A DNA stretch of 8,152 bases from Candidatus Coatesiibacteriota bacterium (GTDB lineage Bacteria; RBG-13-66-14; B26-G2), in the NCBI GenBank assembly GCA_003647715.1, contig QMNJ01000066.1:1-8152 (forward strand), given 5' to 3'. The notes under the pieces were generated by a model. That model made no database searches, was not told the DNA's origin, and saw only the letters and a program-made list of their open reading frames with translations. The position numbers and the translations under genes were made by a program. Positions 6,731 to 8,152 of this stretch are shown here, piece by piece. The stretch's first letter is position 1; each line of letters starts with the position of its first letter.

Positions 6731-8074
6731 TTATTCATAATCGTGAGGTTTATAGATGTAGAAGTTGACATCATCCTCAGAACTTGCCTCTAATGGTCTG
6801 CCAAATTCTATAGTCCATGTTCTGGTAGATGGTTCATAGGTAGCAAGACCGAGGATGTCTCCGCCTCCGCCAAGAGCAGACCTGTTCACATAGCCGGGAA
6901 TAACTGATTTATAATCCTCCCATGTAAATTGGTTCTGATATTTATCGAACTCAAAGCAGTCATTCAGCCACATATAAGGGTTACGCACGGATGGGTTTGG
7001 CTCAGGAATGAAGTAATCTATACCTAATGCCCAGGGTATGTAGTAAGGTCCAACTTGTTTTGAATTCTTTTGGTAACCTGGTGTTCCTTCATCTTTCTGG
7101 AAGTCAAAGTAGTTAGAATCTAATGCAGGTTTTAAACCTTCATCATCTTCCTCCTCAAAGTCGTTTCTATCGCCCCATACTCCACCCTTGTTGTCAATAA
7201 CACCATCAAAGATGAATGCGGGTGGCTGAGGTGAGTCCTCATCTTCTGCCTCTCCAGCATAGTTAGTTCTGGTTGAGCACCATACCCAGAGGTCTGATAC
7301 TTCAGATACCTCTTCTCCGGTGAACGGGTCATTCATGGTTTCGTTCAAATGATATGGATGGTCCTGATTGTGGCATGTAGTAGCACAGCCAGTATCCTGG
7401 AAGTCGTTGCTCATCTCCCCAAGGGCGTCCCGGTTTCCTTTGTCATTTAAATGCCACTTCCAGGTGCTCCACATAAATGCTACCCAGTCGGAATCGTAAT
7501 CAAGCATATATATCCATTCTTTGAATGGCTTATCACTCCAACCATCTTCTTGGTAAGCCCATACATTCTTCCAGTAATGAGGTTCGTCAGGATATTCATC
7601 GTTGATGTTATCTATCTGGAACTGAATTAAGAAATATACTTCCCCAATGATGTTGTTAAATACCGCCATCATCTTAAGCTCAGAGATTGGAGTCCCGGAT
7701 GTAATTGGAGTGTCCTGAGCTACTCCGTCGTCAATTACATCTAAATTTATGGTTGTCCAACCATATGTATTGAAGTATTCCTGCCATGCCTTGTCTTTTG
7801 GGTCTCCATCCGCAAGAGGTAGTGTTCCATTGTAGTGAAGGACTGGTAGTTTTTGAATGTTGGCTTCTGTTGAATCACCGTTCCAATCAAGTAGAACTCT
7901 GGTGGCACCTGAATGCAGTGTGTTATCACCGTTGCCTGCTGCTATGCCAAATACCTGGTCTTTAAGATTCAATGTGGGCTGTGTTGGTCCTGTTTCATCT
8001 TCACCACATCCTAGAATTAGGAAAGACAGAAATACAGCCACTACAAAAATCAATATACTGGACCTTTTGCCCAT
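6731..8074 (-). CDS. Lipoprotein with ethylbenzene-dehydrogenase-related haem-binding domain and CxxxCH motif
   Basis: A 447-residue exported lipoprotein (numbered from ATG 8074). The signal peptide of about 22 residues ends in lipobox LILG-Cys23, followed by an acidic then Pro/Thr-rich linker (GEDETGPTQPT). The rest fits the EB_dh haem-binding family (fold of the ethylbenzene dehydrogenase gamma subunit and DMSO reductase-like cytochromes): ADGDPKDKAWQEY (88-100), an ELKMMAVF..GEVYFLIQFQID strand pair (132-155), WVAFMWSTW (197-205), DLWVWCSTRTNYAGEAEDE (261-279) and the terminal WTIEFGRPL (420-428). GCATTCHNQ (229-237) contains Cys230-x3-Cys234-His235, a spaced variant of the c-type haem motif. 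A role in periplasmic or surface electron transfer is inferred. No catalytic molybdenum subunit lies nearby. ATG is preferred over TTG 8077 because AGGAGG lies 10 bases upstream of it and ATG is the commoner codon; either gives the same lipobox. A terminator follows, so it is transcribed apart from the operon downstream. Confidence 0.85.
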   Translation of the reverse strand: MGKRSSILIFVVAVFLSFLILGCGEDETGPTQPTLNLKDQVFGIAAGNGDNTLHSGATRVLLDWNGDSTEANIQKLPVLHYNGTLPLADGDPKDKAWQEYFNTYGWTTINLDVIDDGVAQDTPITSGTPISELKMMAVFNNIIGEVYFLIQFQIDNINDEYPDEPHYWKNVWAYQEDGWSDKPFKEWIYMLDYDSDWVAFMWSTWKWHLNDKGNRDALGEMSNDFQDTGCATTCHNQDHPYHLNETMNDPFTGEEVSEVSDLWVWCSTRTNYAGEAEDEDSPQPPAFIFDGVIDNKGGVWGDRNDFEEEDDEGLKPALDSNYFDFQKDEGTPGYQKNSKQVGPYYIPWALGIDYFIPEPNPSVRNPYMWLNDCFEFDKYQNQFTWEDYKSVIPGYVNRSALGGGGDILGLATYEPSTRTWTIEFGRPLEASSEDDVNFYIYKPHDYE

Positions 8075-8077
8075 CAA

Positions 8078-8152
8078 ATTTCCACCTCCTCATATAAAAA
8101 CATCTTATCTGAACCTTTTCACGGTAATTTATCATACTGAATATTTCAAGTC
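8078..8152 (-). promoter_or_regulatory. Leader of the haem-lipoprotein gene with strong ribosome binding site
   Basis: On the minus strand GAGGAGGTGG (8091-8082) is close to the full anti-16S complement and lies 7 bases from TTG 8077 and 10 from ATG 8074. Further up there is a TTGAAA (-35-like) near the window edge but no -10 at proper spacing, so the promoter is not resolved here. No gene is seen in these last 75 bases. Confidence 0.6.

Noticed and set aside
8075..8077. TTG as the start of the haem lipoprotein
   Set aside because: It is possible and changes only one residue, but the adjacent ATG has acceptable spacing to AGGAGG and is the commoner codon.

Overview
The window carries six protein genes, about 42% GC by eye, with arginine written largely as AGA/AGG. 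The only clear lineage marker is the first gene, the C-terminal half of a SprA/Sov-type outer-membrane translocon, the core channel of the type IX secretion system (T9SS). This points to a Gram-negative, two-membrane bacterium of the FCB group or a neighbouring candidate phylum (Bacteroidota, Gemmatimonadota, Cloacimonadota, WOR-3/Stahlbacteria-like). The AGA/AGG bias and the divergence from Bacteroidota SprA as I remember it make a candidate phylum, possibly thermophilic, the better guess. That placement is inference only.

Layout. (1) Positions 1-3732, plus strand: SprA-like protein, truncated at its 5' end by the window edge, with two clusters of Asp/Asn-rich calcium-loop-like repeats followed by a long beta-barrel region ending in Phe. 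(2) 3733-3999: AT-rich intergenic DNA with a 12-bp palindrome, a weak promoter candidate and a strong ribosome binding site for the next gene. (3) 4000-4341, plus: complete HinT-like HIT-family nucleotide hydrolase. (4) 6614 down to 4319, minus: a tightly coupled three-gene operon, in transcription order an exported protein with a carboxypeptidase-regulatory-like C-terminal domain, an EcfT/CbiQ-type transporter membrane subunit (TAATG junction) and an OsmC-family protein (ATGA junction). The osmC-like gene runs 23 bp into the convergent HIT gene. (5) 6668-6719: a strong rho-independent terminator read on the minus strand, next to AT-rich promoter-like DNA. (6) 8074 down to 6731, minus: a lipoprotein with an ethylbenzene-dehydrogenase-related haem-binding domain and a CxxxCH motif. 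Its promoter region lies at or beyond the right edge.

How the genes fit together: most of the products are envelope-directed (T9SS translocon, haem-binding lipoprotein, exported beta-domain protein, transporter subunit). The EcfT-like subunit has no ATPase or substrate-binding S subunit within the window, so its substrate cannot be read from here. No mobile element, CRISPR array, tRNA or rRNA was seen. Nothing in the window is plainly a new system. The most unusual points are the operon that ties a lone EcfT to an exported two-domain protein, and the haem lipoprotein.
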